From an uncultured Fodinibius sp. (GTDB lineage: Bacteria; Bacteroidota; Rhodothermia; Balneolales; Balneolaceae), in NCBI GenBank assembly GCA_913057775.1, contig CAJXOG010000002.1:124001-188000 (forward strand): a stretch of 64,000 nucleotides of DNA, read 5' to 3'. The notes beneath the pieces are model-generated. The model made no database searches. It was not told where the DNA came from and saw nothing but the letters and a program-made list of their open reading frames with translations. This document shows positions 27,634-36,428 of the stretch, piece by piece (position 1 is the stretch's first letter; each line of letters starts with the position of its first letter). A program made the translations under genes and the position numbers.

Positions 27634-27711
27634 TCAGTCCTCCGGTTGCAGGTGCGGCATACACATGCACATACAACAGAGGCGACAAATATGTTTTTCG
27701 ATTCGTTTCAT
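27634..27711 (-). CDS. 25-residue Cys/Met-rich putative leader peptide
   Basis: The frame ATG (27711) to TGA (27634) encodes MKRIEKHI followed by CRLCCMCMCMP and HLQPED: five Cys and three internal Met within ten codons. A run of codons for the sulfur amino acids directly upstream of a terminator hairpin and of the metY operon is the layout of a translation-controlled attenuator. Codons 2-4 (27700-27708) are perfectly complementary over nine bases to 27627-27635, which starts inside the stop codon, so the ORF is enclosed by a stem that a translating ribosome would open. A weak promoter (TTGTAT, 17 bases, TATGTT; 27737-27765) lies just upstream. The function is inferred. Confidence 0.7.
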   Translation of the reverse strand: MKRIEKHICRLCCMCMCMPHLQPED

Positions 27712-27773
27712 ATCTTGGTTTTTGAATTTCAAATCTAACATAAATGATTATCAGTTGCGATACAAGTATCAAT

Positions 27774-29453
27774 TTATCGAGTTGATACAGAATCCGTTTT
27801 TACATAAAAATCTTTATCGATTTTAAAGTCTCCCGCATTTTTTAGAGAAAGCTCACTTCTTTGCCATCGGTCTGATGAGGGATAGATAAATGTATAGCTG
27901 CCATTGGTTAAAGTGACTTTCAGGGGCATATCAAAATGATCTACATTGGCTTTCCATCTGTAAAATAACACATCATTTTTGATATAATACTGAAAAGTAG
28001 GAATATCAGCATAGTGTACGTATTGATCGAAAACGTCATCGAGATCTTCTCCCGATTGTTCAATAATGTAGCGCTCGATTTGATCGGCGGTTACGATTTG
28101 ATGGCGAAATTCCTTTTGTATTCCCCGAAGAATATTTTTCCAGGTCGAGTCATTATCTACAATCTGACGAATCATATGCAGCATATTATGGGCTTTATTG
28201 TATATATCGCCCGACCCTTCATTATTGAGTCCGTATTCGCCTGTTATAGGTTCTTTATTTTGGATGCCGTCACGCATGCCGCGGGCATATTCAGCCCCAG
28301 CTTCTTTTCCGAACTGACATTCGGTATAGATAGATTCTGAATAACTGGTAAATCCTTCGTGAACCCACATATCGGCCACATCATTGGTGGTGATGCTATT
28401 GCCCCACCACTCGTGGGCTGCTTCGTGAATGATGATGAAGTCCCATTTTAATCCCCAGCCCGATCCGGAAAGATCTTTTCCGAGATACCCATTTTGATAT
28501 TCATTTCCATAGGCCACTGCACTTTGGTGTTCCATTCCCAGATGAGGAGTTTCCACTAATTTAAAGCTGTCTGCATAAAAGGGATAGGGGCCAAACCAAT
28601 CTTCAAAACACTGCATCATTGGTTTAACTTGCTGAAATTGCTCTTTTGCTTTTTCCAGGTTGTGTTCCAACACCCAATAACTTAGATCCAGCTTGCCGTT
28701 TTTACCCTCGTAAGTATCTTTGAAATTTACGTAGTTGCCGGCATTTACGGCTATGTTATAGTTATTTATGGGATTCGATACAAACCAGCTCCAAGTGGTC
28801 ATGCCATTATTGTGCTGGGTGGTGTCGCGCAGACGTCCGTTGGAAACGTTCTTGATATTGCTAGGCACTGTAATATTGATACTCATGCTGTCGGGTTCTG
28901 CGGATTGATGATCCTTGTTGGGCCACCAGACGCTGGCACCCAATCCCTGGTTGGCAGTGGCAATAAATGGGTTGCCGAGTGAATCCTGTTTCCAGACAAA
29001 ACCACCGTCCCAAGGTGCATTTTCGGCTACCTTCGGCTTCCCTTGATAATAAACCGAGATGGTATAGAGCGAATCTTTTTTGAGGTTATCGGGCATATCC
29101 ACCATATAGGCGTAACTGTTTTTGGCTCGATTATAATCAAGCGATTGACCGTTTTGGGTTATCTGATCGATGTTAAGCGGATCTTGCAGATCAATCTGCA
29201 TGCGCTTCGGTTCTTTATCAACGCGGTAGGTGATATTATTATACCCGGTGATGGAAGAGTCTTCCGGCTGGACCGTAACATTGAGATCGTAAAAGACCAC
29301 ATCCCACCAGCCGCGCTCGGCGGTAATTGAACCGCGAAGCGAGTCTTTTGTCGTAGCAAGTACACCGGAGTCTTGAGCTAAGATCGGGGATGATAGTAAA
29401 ATAGAAGTAAAAAGTCCGACAAGAATTGCTAATGTTTTAGAAAAATAAGTCAT
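27774..29453 (-). CDS. Secreted M1-family zinc aminopeptidase
   Basis: From the ATG at 29453 the 559-residue product begins with a signal peptide (MTYFSKTLAILVGLFTSILL, cleavage near ILAQ). An N-terminal beta domain with FYDLNVTVQPEDSSITG leads to the catalytic domain with HEAAHEWWGN (zinc ligands His343 and His347) and the downstream glutamate in WVHEGFTSYSE; TPHLGMEHQSAVAYG matches the GxMEN-like substrate loop in an altered form. The C-terminal ERAP-type domain is missing, as in many Bacteroidota M1 peptidases. An upstream in-frame ATG at 29543 would add 30 basic residues overlapping era and is rejected. era lies 48 bp upstream. Confidence 0.93.
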   Translation of the reverse strand: MTYFSKTLAILVGLFTSILLSSPILAQDSGVLATTKDSLRGSITAERGWWDVVFYDLNVTVQPEDSSITGYNNITYRVDKEPKRMQIDLQDPLNIDQITQNGQSLDYNRAKNSYAYMVDMPDNLKKDSLYTISVYYQGKPKVAENAPWDGGFVWKQDSLGNPFIATANQGLGASVWWPNKDHQSAEPDSMSINITVPSNIKNVSNGRLRDTTQHNNGMTTWSWFVSNPINNYNIAVNAGNYVNFKDTYEGKNGKLDLSYWVLEHNLEKAKEQFQQVKPMMQCFEDWFGPYPFYADSFKLVETPHLGMEHQSAVAYGNEYQNGYLGKDLSGSGWGLKWDFIIIHEAAHEWWGNSITTNDVADMWVHEGFTSYSESIYTECQFGKEAGAEYARGMRDGIQNKEPITGEYGLNNEGSGDIYNKAHNMLHMIRQIVDNDSTWKNILRGIQKEFRHQIVTADQIERYIIEQSGEDLDDVFDQYVHYADIPTFQYYIKNDVLFYRWKANVDHFDMPLKVTLTNGSYTFIYPSSDRWQRSELSLKNAGDFKIDKDFYVKTDSVSTR

Positions 29454-29500
29454 AAAAGTAATTAATATTTTAAGAGCTTTACCGCGTCTTCTATTGCTGA

Positions 29501-30388
29501 TCAGTATCCATAATGCCGAACGCGGCTGGGATCTTCGCGCCACTTTTCACGTACTTTTACATGAAGATCCAGGTATATTTTTTTGTCTACAAAATCCTCT
29601 ATTACCTCCCGGGCATTCTTTCCCAGTTTTTTAATGGCTTTTCCGCCTTTGCCAATAAGGATTCCTTTTTGCGAATTGCGATTCACGATTATATCGGCAC
29701 TGATGTAGTCCAGGTCGTCGCGCTCATCATACTGTACAATATCGATGGTAGAGGAATACGGGATTTCCTGATGGTAAAGCAAGAATAATTGTTCGCGAAC
29801 CATCTCCGCCACAAAAAATCGCACCGGTTGCTCACTTAGCATGTCCTTGGGATAGAAGGGAGGTCCCGGTTTAATATTATCTTTAATATGATCCATAAGG
29901 TTTTGCAGCCCTTTTCCATTAAGAGCCGAGACAAAGAACGTGTCGTCAAAATCGAACTCATCCTCGATTTTACGGGCAACTCCTTCAGCTTCCTGATCGG
30001 TAACTTTGTCAATTTTATTGATGATCAGAAATATCTGCTTGTTCTTCATAGAGGAGAACATCTTGTAAATGCGTCCCGGTATGTTGTGATCCTTTACATC
30101 TACAATTAATAGCAGGATATCGGCATCTGTCCGGGCACGATCTACCGTTTTCATCATCGCTTTCTGGAGTTCATACTTAGGATCGATGACCCCGGGGGTA
30201 TCCAGAAAAATAATCTGCATATCTTCTTCGGAGTGAATCCCAATAATTTGATGGCGCGTGGTCTGTGGTTTGTGTGTGGTGATCGAAATTTTGTTACCTA
30301 ACAGGCGGTTCATCAATGTGGATTTCCCAGCATTGGGTTTGCCTAATATAGCAACATATCCGGAGCGGTGTTGTTCGGTATTTTCCAT
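29501..30388 (-). CDS. era: Ribosome-assembly GTPase Era
   Basis: The 295-residue protein has GTPase motifs GKPNAGKS (16-23), DTPGV (G3) and NKID (G4), then a C-terminal KH domain with GILIGKGGKAIKKLG. It also shows the switch I-linked THKPQTTRHQIIG typical of Era. Era binds the 3' end of 16S rRNA during 30S assembly. It is 51 bp downstream of pdxJ in the same direction. Confidence 0.97.
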   Translation of the reverse strand: MENTEQHRSGYVAILGKPNAGKSTLMNRLLGNKISITTHKPQTTRHQIIGIHSEEDMQIIFLDTPGVIDPKYELQKAMMKTVDRARTDADILLLIVDVKDHNIPGRIYKMFSSMKNKQIFLIINKIDKVTDQEAEGVARKIEDEFDFDDTFFVSALNGKGLQNLMDHIKDNIKPGPPFYPKDMLSEQPVRFFVAEMVREQLFLLYHQEIPYSSTIDIVQYDERDDLDYISADIIVNRNSQKGILIGKGGKAIKKLGKNAREVIEDFVDKKIYLDLHVKVREKWREDPSRVRHYGY

Positions 30389-30439
30389 AGTTGAGGGTTG
30401 GCGGATCGCAATAATTAAGTTTTTAATACGATAGATTTA

Positions 30440-31165
30440 TCATTCAGCATTCTGCATGATCGCTGTAAATTTTTTGACGGTATTATCAAGTCCAAAAAAC
30501 AAAGCAGAGGATACCAGAGCATGTCCAATACTAATATCGTTTAGGTGAGGCACGGTTTCAACAAGGGGCGCCAGGTTATCAAGATTCAGTCCATGCCCGG
30601 CATTTACTTTCATGTTCAGGCTATGGGCTAGTTCAGCGCCTTCTTTTAGCCGGCTTAATTCGTGATTTCGGTCGGCTTCAGTCGTTGCATTCGCGTAGGT
30701 GCCAGTATGCAGCTCGATGGCGTCGCTGCCCAGTTTGGCGGCTAACTCAATATCTTTTTCATTAGGATCAACAAAAAGACTGATTGCAATATTGGTATCC
30801 TCATAAGCTGGAAAAACCCGGTCGCGAAAATCCTCAAAAACTGTTTTCATATCGAGCCCACCCTCGGTGGTGAGTTCTTCGCGACTCTCGGGAACAAGAG
30901 TTATCAATTCTGGATTTACATCCTTGCTGATGGTCAGCATTTCGTCGGTGGCGGCCATCTCAAAGTCAAGGTTGCCGGTGACCGTTTCTTTTAATCGATA
31001 TACATCTTCTGTTTTAATATGACGTCGATCTTTGCGCAGATGAAAAACGATACCCGAGGCTCCGGATTGCTCGCACACTTTGGCCGCTTCAGCAGGATCG
31101 GGATAACCTTCGCCACGTGCATTCCGGAGAGTGGCAACGTGATCAACATTTACCAAAAGTTGCAT
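30440..31165 (-). CDS. pdxJ: Pyridoxine 5'-phosphate synthase PdxJ
   Basis: The 241-residue TIM-barrel enzyme condenses deoxyxylulose 5-phosphate with aminoacetone phosphate in DXP-dependent vitamin B6 synthesis. Family motifs include LLVNVDHVATLRNARG at the start, FHLRKDRRHI, VTLVPE-type LVPESREELTTEGG, ELHTGTYA and NAGHGLNLDNL. Length is standard. It is divergent from the NlpC lipoprotein gene across a 95-bp gap. Confidence 0.97.
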   Translation of the reverse strand: MQLLVNVDHVATLRNARGEGYPDPAEAAKVCEQSGASGIVFHLRKDRRHIKTEDVYRLKETVTGNLDFEMAATDEMLTISKDVNPELITLVPESREELTTEGGLDMKTVFEDFRDRVFPAYEDTNIAISLFVDPNEKDIELAAKLGSDAIELHTGTYANATTEADRNHELSRLKEGAELAHSLNMKVNAGHGLNLDNLAPLVETVPHLNDISIGHALVSSALFFGLDNTVKKFTAIMQNAE

Positions 31166-31260
31166 CGTAATAAAAACACTTAATTTAAGGTTGTCTTTAA
31201 ACCCTTAAATATAGATCATTTAAAGGAGATTGTAAGTTCAAAATTTAGAAATCACAGGGA

Positions 31261-31845
31261 ATGCATCTACAGAAGCTTTTCGTAATTATTATGATTGGAG
31301 GATTAGTCGCGGCTTGTGGCGTTGTCCCGCGATCTTCGCAGCCTCCTGCTGTTTCCGGAGGGGATAAGAATCCTGTCCAGACAGGAGGAGGGACTTCTTC
31401 ATCCAATGTTGAGGATGATACGGTGTCATCTGATGAATCATCGAATTCGAATGCGGCTATGGCTGTATCATCACTAAATGAGGCCAAAGCATCGTTAATG
31501 CAGGCGTATCGCGAATGGAAAGGCACGCCGTATGTGTTAGGAGGAGCATCACCCGAAGGAGTCGACTGTTCCCGCTTAGTCAATATTGTTTTTGATGATT
31601 ATTTCGGAATTGATCTGCCTACAAATACCAAAGAACAGTTAAATGTAGGGAAAGGAATACGTCGGGCTGCGGTACGAACCGGCGACCTGGTTTTTTTCAG
31701 AACTGGCCGCAAAACCCTGCATGTTGGCATTGCCGTAAATAGCGGTGAGTTTCTTCATGCCTCAACCTCAAACGGGGTGATGATTAGCAAACTCGGTAAA
31801 AGCTATTGGCGAAATCGCTTTCTGGCAGCCCGACGTGTTTTGTAA
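31261..31845 (+). CDS. NlpC/P60-family lipoprotein (peptidoglycan endopeptidase-like)
   Basis: The 194-residue product has a lipoprotein signal ending LVAAC (Cys19), a Ser/Gly-rich spacer to about residue 70, and an NlpC/P60 domain with GASPEGVDCSRLV (catalytic Cys103) and TLHVGIAV (His154). Such proteins cleave within peptidoglycan stem peptides and are held at the outer membrane. The start is the ATG at 31261 with GGGA immediately upstream. It is a single gene facing away from pdxJ. Confidence 0.92.
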   Translation: MHLQKLFVIIMIGGLVAACGVVPRSSQPPAVSGGDKNPVQTGGGTSSSNVEDDTVSSDESSNSNAAMAVSSLNEAKASLMQAYREWKGTPYVLGGASPEGVDCSRLVNIVFDDYFGIDLPTNTKEQLNVGKGIRRAAVRTGDLVFFRTGRKTLHVGIAVNSGEFLHASTSNGVMISKLGKSYWRNRFLAARRVL

Positions 31846-31860
31846 ATGGTGCAATAAAAA

Positions 31861-32253
31861 TTAGGCAACAGCTGTTTCAATTCCTTTAGGATTTGACCCA
31901 TACCGATTTGATCCGGCCTGACTGTCTTGAACCAAAAAGACAAGCAAAACGATAAATCCAATTACCGGTACAAGGCTGATAAGCAGCCACCAGCCGCTGC
32001 GTCCCGTATCATGTAGCCTGCGAACACCTACGGCTAAACTGGGAATGAATACGCCTAAGGAGTAAATGCCCAGTATGCCCGAGAGAAGAAGTCCCAAGCT
32101 TGACTCTGGATTCATTCCAGCGACCATAAATAAAACGGCCTGCAATCCCATAACAATAAGAAGGTTGACTAACGTAAACATCCAGTATTCTTTACGTCGT
32201 GCACGACCCTCAAATTCAGTGTAATTTTTAAGTACTTTGATATACCATTCCAT
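31861..32253 (-). CDS. DUF805-family membrane protein
   Basis: From the ATG at 32253 the protein (MEWYIKVLKNYTEFEGRARRKEYW...) has the DUF805 N-terminal pattern, three to four membrane helices, the GVRRLHDTGRSGWWLL motif and a short tail SNRYGSNPKG. The function of the family is unknown. A longer start at 32394 adds 47 hydrophobic residues not seen in the family and is not preferred. It is convergent with the NlpC gene (15 bp between stops). Confidence 0.88.
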   Translation of the reverse strand: MEWYIKVLKNYTEFEGRARRKEYWMFTLVNLLIVMGLQAVLFMVAGMNPESSLGLLLSGILGIYSLGVFIPSLAVGVRRLHDTGRSGWWLLISLVPVIGFIVLLVFLVQDSQAGSNRYGSNPKGIETAVA

Positions 32254-32423
32254 AAGCTCCCCGTATTTATTTTGATTATGTAGTATTTGTATCCCAATAC
32301 AATTAATTATTAACCAATAATAGAAGAAAAGACTAAAGGTGCAAGTTACCGGGTACTGCAAACCAAATATATGATTTGTACTTTTGTCATACATATAAAC
32401 AATACATTCACGAAATACACCTT

Positions 32424-32612
32424 ATGGTCATTATTATTCTGAGTATAGTTTTAGGTATTGCTGCTCTGCTTTGGATATGGAAAGTGCCTATCCAGAAAAC
32501 AGTGATTGCAATGAAAAAGAATGGCAGCAGTGCTGTTGAAGCTTACAGTGTTGTGGTTATACTCTTATTGATTATGGCTGGAACTGTATACATGATTGCC
32601 CAAGTCGTATAA
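32424..32612 (+). CDS. Small membrane protein, hypothetical
   Basis: The 62-residue frame from the ATG at 32424 encodes two hydrophobic helices (VIIILSIVLGIAALLWIW and SVVVILLLIMAGTVYMIA) joined by a basic loop. No family was recognised. It ends two bases before the DUF3127 stop on the opposite strand. Coding seems likely from composition and spacing, but this is not certain. Confidence 0.6.
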   Translation: MVIIILSIVLGIAALLWIWKVPIQKTVIAMKKNGSSAVEAYSVVVILLLIMAGTVYMIAQVV

Positions 32613-32614
32613 CC

Positions 32615-32965
32615 TTAAAAAGGTACGTCGTGATCCATATTGGACATATCAATGACGTTTTCATCGGGATCATTTTCCTGTGAGCCGACCTCGTCACCGC
32701 GTTCCACTTTCCACGCTTTTACATCGGTATACCAATTTCCTTTGTACTCCCGGCTTTGGATATCAACGTATACCGTTACTTCTTCTCCCTCTTGTACGTT
32801 GAACTGATCAATTTTATCACCCCACTGCGTAATACAAATTTTCTTGGGATATTTGCCGGGGGTCTCGAGAATAAAATCCTGTTTTTTCCACGGTCCGTTT
32901 TTACCCTGACCGGATTGTTCTTCCAGTATTTCGACCACTTCGCCCTTCACTTTCAGCTCATCCAT
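32615..32965 (-). CDS. DUF3127-family OB-fold-like protein
   Basis: The 116-residue protein starts MDELKVKGEVVEILEEQSG, contains WKKQDFILETPGKYPKKICITQWGDK and a beta-strand region, and has an acidic tail ending DHDVPF. This matches DUF3127, a Bacteroidota family resembling single-strand DNA-binding OB folds, including the acidic SSB-like C-terminus. DNA binding is an inference, not shown. Confidence 0.88.
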   Translation of the reverse strand: MDELKVKGEVVEILEEQSGQGKNGPWKKQDFILETPGKYPKKICITQWGDKIDQFNVQEGEEVTVYVDIQSREYKGNWYTDVKAWKVERGDEVGSQENDPDENVIDMSNMDHDVPF

Positions 32966-33047
32966 AGTAACTCATTACAGCATTTACTTTTTTATTGTGA
33001 TTATTGAGGATAGGGATGACTGCTGATTATATCAATATTAATATGAC

Positions 33048-33977
33048 TTATTTATTGGGTGATTTAGTGGCAAAGCTCATGGCCGGGTAGTCAGTCATGG
33101 CATAGCTGACATCAGCATTTTTATCAATATCAATGACTTTCATCGTTGTTTTTCCGCCATTTTTAAGGTCCTCGGTATGCATCTCCATAATCATTCCATG
33201 CGGATAGTCTTCGGGAATTTTACCCTTCAACTGTTTGGCGTTGGCATTGGCTTGAAAGAGATTATTTATTCCGAATTCGGTATCACGGCTTACCCATACT
33301 TCAATGATTTCACTGTCCGTATCCGACCGATAGCCATCGCATTGATATCCCAGGATATTTTTGCTGCCTATTTTTTTATAATTCTGCCATTCATCCACTT
33401 CATCCCAGTTGACCTCCTCCTGATAAAGTGAATCCGAATCTGCTGATTCAAAATTTTGCTGCCAGTCATAAGCAAAGGAAAACTTGTCGTTTTCATTACT
33501 CATAAGCATCAGCATGGCGGCATTCTTAAAATCATAGATGATAAAAAGGTCGCCCTCTTGCTTTTGCATATCTTCGGATTCAAATCGAGTGCCGGTATAC
33601 ATTGCATCATCATGAAAATGCATAGCCATCATAACCGGTGGTTCGGCCTCTCCATCTGTCCTAATCGTTTGTATTTCCATAGTGGATATGATGTTGAAGT
33701 GATATGCGTCTTCAGTTTTGACGTTACTGCCTATGGTAAACGGTAATTGCATCCCATTGCTACTGTCGGGAGTAAATTCCCCAAATATGGAATTCCAAGA
33801 GCGCTCAACAGCACGTTGTGCTGCCTGCTCCACTTGTTCGGTAAGTTTTTCTTCGGCCTTTTGTTCGGCTGCTTCTTTTGCTTTTTTCTTGAGCCGGTTC
33901 AGGAGTTGGGCTTCAGCATTGATGCTGAAAATGCCTGATAAAAAGACGGCTGCTAAAATTGATATTGCGTATTTCAT
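33048..33977 (-). CDS. DUF4412-family exported protein
   Basis: From the ATG at 33977 the product has a signal peptide (MKYAISILAAVFLSGIFSI, cleaved near AEAQ) and a charged coiled coil (LKKKAKEAAEQKAEEKLTEQ). It is followed by a beta-rich DUF4412 domain with YQCDGYRSDTDSEIIEVWVS. The longer start at 34040 would place 21 residues before the signal and is rejected. Its function is unknown; it probably sits in the periplasm. Confidence 0.85.
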   Translation of the reverse strand: MKYAISILAAVFLSGIFSINAEAQLLNRLKKKAKEAAEQKAEEKLTEQVEQAAQRAVERSWNSIFGEFTPDSSNGMQLPFTIGSNVKTEDAYHFNIISTMEIQTIRTDGEAEPPVMMAMHFHDDAMYTGTRFESEDMQKQEGDLFIIYDFKNAAMLMLMSNENDKFSFAYDWQQNFESADSDSLYQEEVNWDEVDEWQNYKKIGSKNILGYQCDGYRSDTDSEIIEVWVSRDTEFGINNLFQANANAKQLKGKIPEDYPHGMIMEMHTEDLKNGGKTTMKVIDIDKNADVSYAMTDYPAMSFATKSPNK

Positions 33978-34203
33978 GGCTCTCTTGTCCTCGGGTTTAT
34001 TGGTTTTACAGCTGAATTTTAAATCTACATTAAAAAACAATTATTCACTATTAATTATAGTTTGGCAGTGAAAAATTAGTTCCTGTAAAAAAGTATTATT
34101 AAAATAAAAGCAGTAAGAATTCTGACTTTTGGGATAGTGATTTATTACTTTAAAATATAGTTGGCTAATGGCAGGAATTATCCCAAAGCTAAAGTAGTGT
34201 GCA

Positions 34204-35802
34204 ATGGACTCGCGGCTTATAACATTTTTTCAAAAGAAGAACGCTTATCCCCATCATCCTGAAATGGTTGAGCATGTGCAGACGCATATCTCGCATGTAT
34301 TTTTGGCTCCTCCGTACGTGTATAAATTTAAAAAGTCAGTGGATTTTGGTTTTTTGGATTACAGCTCACTTGAGAAACGAAAGGAATATTGCCACCGTGA
34401 GGTTGAGTTGAACCGAAGGCTCTCGGATGATATTTACCTGGGAGTGGTATCAATCATTAAAGAGGCCGACTCGTTTCGGATATCTGATGATCTGCTGCAA
34501 TCCGATTCAGTGGTTGAATACGCGGTAATGATGAAGCAGCTGGCCGAAGAATACTTTTTGCACAGCTATCTTGAAAGCGGTACGCTTACAAACTCACATC
34601 TCGATCGCGTAGCGGATAAACTGGCTGAATTTTATAATAACCAGCAGCCCGATGAACAGGTTTTACAGTATGGACAAATTGAGAGTATCAAGGTAAACAC
34701 GGATGAAAACTTTGAGCAGACCAAAGCTTTTATCGGCAAAACGATTGATAGTAACACATTCCGGGCGATCCAATATTTTACCAATAAGTATTTTGAACGT
34801 CGCAAAGAGCTTTTTGAACGCCGAATTGCTCAAAAACGTATCGTCGACGGTCATGGCGATCTACATCTCGAACATATTCATATTACACCGGAGAAGGTTC
34901 AGATTTATGATTGTATCGAATTCAACGACCGCTTTCGCTATGGAGATCTTGCTGCGGATTTAGCATTTCTTGCCATGGATCTGGATTTCAATAATTGCTG
35001 GCAGGAAGAGCGCTATTTTATTGATCAGATGGCCCAAAAACTGGATGACTCCGATCTGCTGGAGATTACTGATTTTTATAAGTGTTATCGTGCCTATGTA
35101 AAGGGCAAGGTTAAAAGTTTACAAAGTGGAGAGGAGGAAGTGCCACAAGCTGATCGTGAGAAAGCGGAACAAACAGCTTTAGCATATTTTGATCTGTCCC
35201 TGCGGTATGCACTGCTGGGATCAAAGCCTATAGTGCTGATATTTATGGGTGGTGTTGGAACAGGGAAGACAACGCTTGCCAAACATTTTGAGCAAAAATT
35301 TAATATCCATCGATTTTCCTCTGATCACATAAGAAAATCCATGGCCGGAGTTGATCTGCAAAAAAGAACGCCGGCAGAAAAGCGCGATGAGTTGTATACC
35401 CCGTCGATATCGGAGCAAACCTATCAAACGCTTTTTGATAAAATGGAGCAGCACGCTGGAAAGGGTAAAAGCGTGATTCTGGATGCCACGTTTAGTAGCA
35501 GGATGTCTCGGGAAAAGCTTTTACAGAAGTTCCAGGAGCTGGAAATCGACTATCTTTTTGTGGAAGCTAAAGCACCTGATGAGGTAGTAAAGTCGCGTTT
35601 GAATCAGCGCGACCAACAGGATGATGTCGTTTCAGATGCCCGCCTGGAGGATTTTGAAATCCTTAAAAAACGATACAGCTCACCAAGTGAAATTGCGGAT
35701 GAAAACATTACTTCCATTCAGACAGACCAACCAGTCGAAGAGACAATAAGGACATTATATTTTGAGCTGGCTGATAGGAATATAACCAGCATAAATAACT
35801 AA
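34204..35802 (+). CDS. APH-like kinase fused to a P-loop kinase domain
   Basis: The 532-residue protein begins with an aminoglycoside-phosphotransferase-like fold (FLAPPYVYKFKKSVDFGFLDYSS) that holds the kinase motif VDGHGDLHLEHIHI and YDCIEFNDRFRYGDLAADLAFLAMDL (catalytic-loop D and metal-binding D pattern). From about residue 340 a separate P-loop domain reads FMGGVGTGKTTLAKHF. Relatives are annotated as bifunctional aminoglycoside phosphotransferase/ATP-binding proteins; the true substrate is unknown and resistance is not implied. Its stop overlaps the stop of the lipoprotein on the other strand. Confidence 0.88.
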   Translation: MDSRLITFFQKKNAYPHHPEMVEHVQTHISHVFLAPPYVYKFKKSVDFGFLDYSSLEKRKEYCHREVELNRRLSDDIYLGVVSIIKEADSFRISDDLLQSDSVVEYAVMMKQLAEEYFLHSYLESGTLTNSHLDRVADKLAEFYNNQQPDEQVLQYGQIESIKVNTDENFEQTKAFIGKTIDSNTFRAIQYFTNKYFERRKELFERRIAQKRIVDGHGDLHLEHIHITPEKVQIYDCIEFNDRFRYGDLAADLAFLAMDLDFNNCWQEERYFIDQMAQKLDDSDLLEITDFYKCYRAYVKGKVKSLQSGEEEVPQADREKAEQTALAYFDLSLRYALLGSKPIVLIFMGGVGTGKTTLAKHFEQKFNIHRFSSDHIRKSMAGVDLQKRTPAEKRDELYTPSISEQTYQTLFDKMEQHAGKGKSVILDATFSSRMSREKLLQKFQELEIDYLFVEAKAPDEVVKSRLNQRDQQDDVVSDARLEDFEILKKRYSSPSEIADENITSIQTDQPVEETIRTLYFELADRNITSINN

Positions 35803-36248
35803 TTTCTGCTGTAGTATATCTGTTGATGGGGATATTCTTTGGCCACTTCTACCAGCTTATTCCATCCACTTTTAACGGGACTATTCTTTCCACCTGAATT
35901 TTCAACTTGGGTTCCACTGCCTAATTGAGCATGAAAATGGATACTGGAATCTTTGACCGAAGCAGTAATTTTCATCGAATAGCTTCCCCACACGCCAAAC
36001 ATGAGTGGGCCAAAAGTTCTGTATTTTGTTTCCAGGGTAAGCGGTTTTTGGTTTGATCGAATAACAGTAAACCCCTTATTGCCGAAGTGTTTCTGTAAAT
36101 TCCTGTAGGCAATATTTGGATTTTCATCAATGGTGAGGATAACACGGTCGGCTTGATCCATCATTTGTGGAGCAGGCTCAGCCGGCGGGAGTGACGAAGC
36201 GCAAGAAATAATGGTAATGGCTATAAGGGTTATACCTATTGCACGCAT
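35799..36248 (-). CDS. Small lipoprotein, hypothetical
   Basis: The 149-residue protein has a lipoprotein signal, MRAIGITLIAITIISC (Cys16), and a mixed domain with no recognised motif (NIAYRNLQKHFGNKGF). It probably sits in the periplasm facing the outer or inner membrane. It converges with the kinase fusion, with overlapping stop codons. Confidence 0.75.
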   Translation of the reverse strand: MRAIGITLIAITIISCASSLPPAEPAPQMMDQADRVILTIDENPNIAYRNLQKHFGNKGFTVIRSNQKPLTLETKYRTFGPLMFGVWGSYSMKITASVKDSSIHFHAQLGSGTQVENSGGKNSPVKSGWNKLVEVAKEYPHQQIYYSRN

Positions 36249-36428
36249 GTATCAAATGTATATTGTGGAAAGTGAATTTTAATGTACGATAAATTAATAA
36301 ATGTATAAATGGATTTGTAAGATCAAGTGGTCGAGGAGATCGAAAACGAGTTATCAGCAAATATTGCAGGTAATACTTTCATTGTCCTATTTGGATATTT
36401 TGGTGTGTTAAGGAAGTGAATTAACCAT

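Noticed and set aside
27572-27772. 66-codon ORF overlapping the Cys/Met leader
   Set aside because: It ends in the terminator stem and has no protein-like composition; the 25-codon frame in another phase fits the regulatory layout better.
29454-29543. N-terminal extension of the M1 peptidase
   Set aside because: It would add 30 basic residues ahead of the signal peptide and overlap era.
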